Below are positions 60,555 to 64,000 of a stretch of 64,000 bases of DNA, piece after piece. The stretch is from SXRF01 sp039808985 (GTDB lineage: Bacteria; Pseudomonadota; Alphaproteobacteria; Rickettsiales; SXRF01): positions 1 through 64,000 of the forward strand of contig JBDHUC010000001.1 of assembly GCA_039808985.1 (NCBI GenBank), in the 5' to 3' direction. How positions within the stretch are numbered: the stretch's first letter is position 1; each line of letters begins with the position of its first letter. A program made the position numbers and the translations under genes. The notes beneath the pieces were generated by a model, which was not told where the DNA came from, searched no databases, and saw only the letters and a program-made list of their open reading frames with translations.

Positions 60555-61019
60555 ATGTCATCACTGGAAGAATCACTGAAAAAAGTAAATATTCTTTTTG
60601 CAGAGTACTATAAACAAGAGGTTGCTGAATATGGGAAAGCGCTGGCTCAGGGTAAGGAAGTAAGATCTCCAGTTGTATGGGCCGCTGTTGGTGGTACTGA
60701 ATTCAAGCCTGATGGCTTATTAAATATTTTCGCTGGTAAGACTGTGATAAGCAATAACATAGAATGTCCGCCTGACAATGGTATTCAAGCTTTATCGAAA
60801 ATTCCCTTAGCTCATTATGATATGCAAGAAATGCTTAATTCTGAGCAGTCTATGAGCAATATAATGGGAAAACTTAAAGGTGCTATGAACCTGCCGGTTG
60901 TTATGCTTGACCATATACCGGCCGATACTGAGATGGCTTTTAGCCAGTGCATTAAAAATTATGAGCAATCCGGTGTACATTTGCCTAGGAAGCCTGAAGG
61001 AAAGCTCGTACGCAGGTAA
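60555..61019 (+). CDS. Tandem orphan 2 between truA and fmt
   Basis: 154 residues, not recognised. Starts 5 bases after the previous stop. N-terminal helix with EYYKQEVAEYGKALAQGKEV, a central AVGGTEFKPDGLLNIFAG, then the C-terminal GK-x4-NLP ... QCIKNY ... RR module shared with its neighbour. Stop codon abuts the fmt stop (61019/61020). Confidence 0.72.
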   Translation: MSSLEESLKKVNILFAEYYKQEVAEYGKALAQGKEVRSPVVWAAVGGTEFKPDGLLNIFAGKTVISNNIECPPDNGIQALSKIPLAHYDMQEMLNSEQSMSNIMGKLKGAMNLPVVMLDHIPADTEMAFSQCIKNYEQSGVHLPRKPEGKLVRR

Positions 61020-61934
61020 TTATTTTAACTGCGTAGATTTTGTGATGTGAAAGCCACGCAGTAACTCATCTGCCTTCATCCGTGTTTTATTTGGGCGTTG
61101 TAATGTAAGTAATCGCAAAGAGTTGTGTCCGCAGGCGATAGTCAAATTATCATCCAAAACTGTTCCGGGGGGCTGGCTTGCCTTTGCTTCCTCAACAGCC
61201 GCATCAAAAACTTTTATCATCTCATTGTTATAATTGAAAAATGCCCCTGGTGATGGCGAAAGCCCCAATATCTGCTGGTAAATTTCATGTGCTGGCTTTT
61301 CCCAATTAATCGCGCAGTCTTCCCTGGTAATTTTCTTTGCATACTCAACCCCGGTTTCTGATTGTTTTCTTGGGATTATCGAATGTAATTCATCCAGTGC
61401 CTTAAGCAGGAGTGGTGCTGCCTTATTAGAAATCACATCATGAAGTTTGCCTGCATTGGTGCCCTCCGCAATAGCCATATCTTCTTTCAGTAATATGTCG
61501 CCTGTATCAAGACCTTCATCCATCTGCATGATTATTATAGATGTTTTCCTGTCGCCTGCCATGATGGTACGCTGTATAGGAGCTGCGCCACGCCAGCGGG
61601 GAAGCAGTGATGGATGGATATTGATACACCCATGCGGATAGGCTTCTAATATCGGTTTTGGAAGCAAAAGCCCATATGCCACAACCACAGCAATATCCGC
61701 TTTATGACCAGAAAATTCCGCTTGTGCCTCGGGGGTTTTTAAACTGGTTGGCGTATAGACCGGGATATGATGTTTTATTGCCAGTTCATGTACCGGTGAT
61801 CTGGTTTCCTTATGACCACGGCCTGACGGGCGCGGGGGCTGGCTATAGACAGCAACTATTTTATGGTTGCTTGTTATCAATGCCTCAAGGGCCGGGAGCG
61901 CAAATTCCGGGGTCCCCATGAATACAATATTCAT
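61020..61934 (-). CDS. fmt: Methionyl-tRNA formyltransferase
   Basis: 304 residues; formylates initiator Met-tRNA. MNIVFMGTPEFALPALEAL, catalytic CINIHPSLLPRWRGAAPIQ (Asn-His and SLLP) and MDEGLDTGDIL (Asp) are intact, with the C-terminal OB-like domain. Follows def by 6 bases. Confidence 0.96.
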   Translation of the reverse strand: MNIVFMGTPEFALPALEALITSNHKIVAVYSQPPRPSGRGHKETRSPVHELAIKHHIPVYTPTSLKTPEAQAEFSGHKADIAVVVAYGLLLPKPILEAYPHGCINIHPSLLPRWRGAAPIQRTIMAGDRKTSIIIMQMDEGLDTGDILLKEDMAIAEGTNAGKLHDVISNKAAPLLLKALDELHSIIPRKQSETGVEYAKKITREDCAINWEKPAHEIYQQILGLSPSPGAFFNYNNEMIKVFDAAVEEAKASQPPGTVLDDNLTIACGHNSLRLLTLQRPNKTRMKADELLRGFHITKSTQLK

Positions 61935-61940
61935 GATTTA

Positions 61941-62549
61941 TCAACCGTGGTTGCAATGCTCGCCATGGACATGCACGTGTTCGTGTTCGTGATCATGGTC
62001 AAAAGCTCCGGCTTTTTTCAGCTTTATTAATTTGCGGGTTATCATGTCGCGTTTTAGGCTGGAAATATGGTCAACAAAGGTTATGCCGTTTATGTGGTCG
62101 ATTTCATGCTGTATACAGGTAGCAAGCAATCCCTCAAAATTTTCTTCGTGCTCCTTGCCGTCAAGCCCGGTATATTTAACACGGACTGTGGATGGGCGAA
62201 CAACATCGGCAAACTGATCGGGAAATGACAGGCAGCCTTCCTTGTAAGTATGCTCGTCGCCTGAATTTTCAATTATTTCAGGGTTTATCAGCACATATTG
62301 CTTGCCTGGAGTTACTTCTTCAACCTCTTCGCCTTCGGCATAGCGCGACCCACTCCACTCTACATCGGCGACGAGAACACGCTTATGCACGCCGATCTGC
62401 ACGGCAGCAAGGCCAATTCCGCGCTCGTAATACATGGTTTCGAACATATCCTGTACAAGCTCTGCTATGGAATCATCAATTTTTTCAACAGCAAAGGATT
62501 TGGTTTTAAGGCGCGGGTCAGGCGCGATTATTATCTGGCGAATGGTCAT
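61941..62549 (-). CDS. def: Peptide deformylase with His-rich C-terminal tail
   Basis: 202 residues, longer than the usual 165-180. Motif I GIGLAAVQIG, motif II EGCLSFPD and motif III QHEIDHINGITF, giving Cys and two His for the metal. The common motif II EGCLS(V/I)P is EGCLSFP. The last 20 residues are almost only His with Asp/Glu/Val, plus one Cys (HDHEHEHVHVHGEHCNHG), probably binding extra metal. First gene of def-fmt. Confidence 0.95.
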   Translation of the reverse strand: MTIRQIIIAPDPRLKTKSFAVEKIDDSIAELVQDMFETMYYERGIGLAAVQIGVHKRVLVADVEWSGSRYAEGEEVEEVTPGKQYVLINPEIIENSGDEHTYKEGCLSFPDQFADVVRPSTVRVKYTGLDGKEHEENFEGLLATCIQHEIDHINGITFVDHISSLKRDMITRKLIKLKKAGAFDHDHEHEHVHVHGEHCNHG

Positions 62550-62586
62550 ATATATATTTAATCCGGTTGTTTATAATAAGTAAATT

Positions 62587-63945
62587 TTAACACACATCCT
62601 TAAGCCGTCCAATGGTTTCTTCCCTTCCCAGTATCTCCATAACCTCGAACATGCTGGGCGATGTGGTTTTTCCGGCTATGGCTGCCCGAAGTGGTTGGGC
62701 GATGTTGCCAAGTTTCTGCCCTGTCTTTTCGCTATATTCACGGCAAAGCTGCTCAAGCGCAACCTGGTTCCAATCCTGTAAATCAGTTAGCTGCCCAAGC
62801 AGCCCGGCTATAATTTCCCGCCCACCCTTATCAATTATGGCTTTGGCTTTTTCATCAAGCTGGATTGGGCGGCTGGCCACATAAAATTCTGAATTTTCAG
62901 CAAGTTCTTTGATGGTTTTGGCGCGTTGCTTCAAGCCATTCATAGCTTTTAAAAGTATATCGCGGTTATTAACATTACCTATAAGTGGAATTATCAAATC
63001 CACAAGCCTTGCATCATCAGCCTCACGCATATAATGCCCGTTAAGATTTTCCAGCTTGGCAAAATCGAAACGCGATGGCGATTTGCCGATTGAATCCAGT
63101 CCAAACCATTCAATCGCTTGTTTTGTGCTTATTATTTCATCATCACCATGCGACCAGCCAAGGCGTAACAGGTAGTTCCTGAGGGCTTCCGGCAGATAGC
63201 CCATTTTTTCATATTCGCCAACACCAAGGGCTCCATGGCGCTTGGAAAGCTTCGCGCCATCTGCGCCATGAATCAGCGGAATGTGCGCAAAGGTGGGTAT
63301 GTCCCAGCCCATAGCCTGATAAATAAGGCTTTGGCGGAAGCTATTGGTGAAATGGTCATCGCCACGGATAATCTGCGTTATGCCCATATCATGGTCATCC
63401 ACCACCACGGCGAGCATATAGGTTGGCGTGCCATCCGAGCGCAAAAGAACCATATCATCAAGTTCACTGTTTTTAACACTTACAGTTCCCTGAACTTTGT
63501 CATAAATTGTGGTTTCACCTTCGATTGGTGCTTTCAGTCGCACAACAAATGGAGCCCCATCTTTGATTTCACTGCTGTCGCGGTAGGGGCTGCGGAATTT
63601 GGCGTTGGGATTTTTAGCGCGGAATTCTTCAAGCTCTGCCTGCGTAGTGTAACAGTAAAAAGCTTTGCCATTTTTAACCATCTCATGCGCTATTTCAGCA
63701 TGGCGCGGGCTGCGAGCAAACTGGAAAACCACTTCTCCATCCCAATCAAGGCCCAGCCATTTCATGCTCTCGATAATTGCATCAATCGCTGGTTGGGTCG
63801 AACGGGCACGATCAGTATCCTCGATGCGCAGCAGGAATTTTCCACCATTATGTTTGGCGTAAAGCCAGTTAAAAAGTGCGGTGCGAGCACCACCTATATG
63901 CAAAAATCCGGTGGGAGAGGGAGCGAAGCGGGTTATTATGGTCAT
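62587..63945 (-). CDS. gltX: Glutamyl-tRNA synthetase
   Basis: 452 residues, class I. APSPTGFLHIGGARTALFNW (HIGH = HIGG), IRGDDHFTNSFRQ, and KLSKRHGALGV (KMSKS). Many alphaproteobacteria carry two gltX forms, one for tRNA-Gln; which this is cannot be decided here. The promoter region is at the window's right edge. Confidence 0.95.
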   Translation of the reverse strand: MTIITRFAPSPTGFLHIGGARTALFNWLYAKHNGGKFLLRIEDTDRARSTQPAIDAIIESMKWLGLDWDGEVVFQFARSPRHAEIAHEMVKNGKAFYCYTTQAELEEFRAKNPNAKFRSPYRDSSEIKDGAPFVVRLKAPIEGETTIYDKVQGTVSVKNSELDDMVLLRSDGTPTYMLAVVVDDHDMGITQIIRGDDHFTNSFRQSLIYQAMGWDIPTFAHIPLIHGADGAKLSKRHGALGVGEYEKMGYLPEALRNYLLRLGWSHGDDEIISTKQAIEWFGLDSIGKSPSRFDFAKLENLNGHYMREADDARLVDLIIPLIGNVNNRDILLKAMNGLKQRAKTIKELAENSEFYVASRPIQLDEKAKAIIDKGGREIIAGLLGQLTDLQDWNQVALEQLCREYSEKTGQKLGNIAQPLRAAIAGKTTSPSMFEVMEILGREETIGRLKDVC

Positions 63946-63986
63946 GGTTAATTGTATTTCTATTGATTTTATTGAGCAGGAGCAAA

Positions 63987-63995
63987 CTTATAGCA
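63987..63995 (-). promoter_or_regulatory. Extended -10 promoter candidate of gltX
   Basis: On the minus strand TGCTATAAG (63987-63995) fits an extended -10 (TGnTATAAT) with one difference, 42 bases before the ATG. The -35 region would lie past the window end. Confidence 0.4.
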
Positions 63996-64000
63996 GTGTA

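Overview
The window reads as chromosomal DNA of an alphaproteobacterium with moderate-to-low GC content. Evidence for this is the addB/addA pair, a DUF1465/RcdA-like protein, a RosR-free but IscR/Rrf2-type cysteine-iron-sulfur operon, a short psd-pssA pair, alphaproteobacterial-type FliO, and a DUF3333-like long PstA. Genus cannot be fixed from the sequence. Palindromic GTCATTGCGA-type intergenic repeats, ankyrin protein, many short orphan genes and an internally deleted isocitrate dehydrogenase relative recall host-associated or small-cell lineages (Rickettsiales/Holosporales/Micavibrio-like), but flagellar, pilus, polyamine and phosphate genes argue against an extremely reduced parasite.

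Layout. 0-0.1 kb: tail of an IS1595-family (IS1016-like) insertion sequence with its terminal inverted repeat. 0.2-7.8 kb: ammonium transporter, argG, malonyl-CoA decarboxylase, a PAP2 membrane enzyme, then hfq-hflX-modA. 7.8-15.6 kb: tsaD, hemC, an alpha/beta hydrolase, purA-hisZ, a SemiSWEET transporter, psd-pssA and the shortened isocitrate dehydrogenase. 15.8-21.4 kb: two small orphans, rplU-rpmA, htpG, a secreted ankyrin protein, tRNA-Gly, a Trm112-like protein and a mini lipoprotein, with two clusters of palindromic repeats. 21.4-33.4 kb: a RepA/DnaB-like ATPase, addB, an RcdA-like gene, addA, trxA, a glutamine-synthetase-like catalytic domain and a prepilin fused to a beta-propeller. 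33.4-36.2 kb: ispH, tsaB-zapE. 36.4-39.4 kb: tightly overlapping csrA - FlhB-tail protein - orphan - fliO - fliP - two small membrane proteins - cpaA-type prepilin peptidase. 39.6-45.7 kb: YihY, putrescine genes aguB-aguA, tRNA-Met, a prepilin, and a zinc-uptake operon (small membrane ORF-znuC-znuB-zur) behind a palindromic Zur-box candidate. 45.9-53.1 kb: small secreted Lys/Ala-rich protein, hydrolase, cysE-iscR-iscS, ubiX, two orphans, hemB, trpS. 53.2-58.4 kb: an orphan with two internal repeats, then phoR-pstC-pstA-pstB. 58.4-63.9 kb: a prepilin, truA, two tandem orphans of related sequence, fmt, def, gltX.

Themes. The central genes work in nitrogen uptake, amino acid, haem, purine, lipid, tRNA-modification and Fe-S metabolism. 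Surface-structure genes are scattered: three prepilins in separate places, one prepilin peptidase embedded in a flagellar cluster. Non-core material consists of (i) at least four families of short palindromic repeats in intergenic gaps and (ii) short orphan genes that often occur as neighbouring pairs, two of which look like diverged tandem duplicates. The strongest candidates for something undescribed are the prepilin/beta-propeller fusion, the tandem orphan pair sitting between fmt and truA, the 30-residue membrane peptide heading the zinc operon, and the two small membrane proteins between fliP and the prepilin peptidase.
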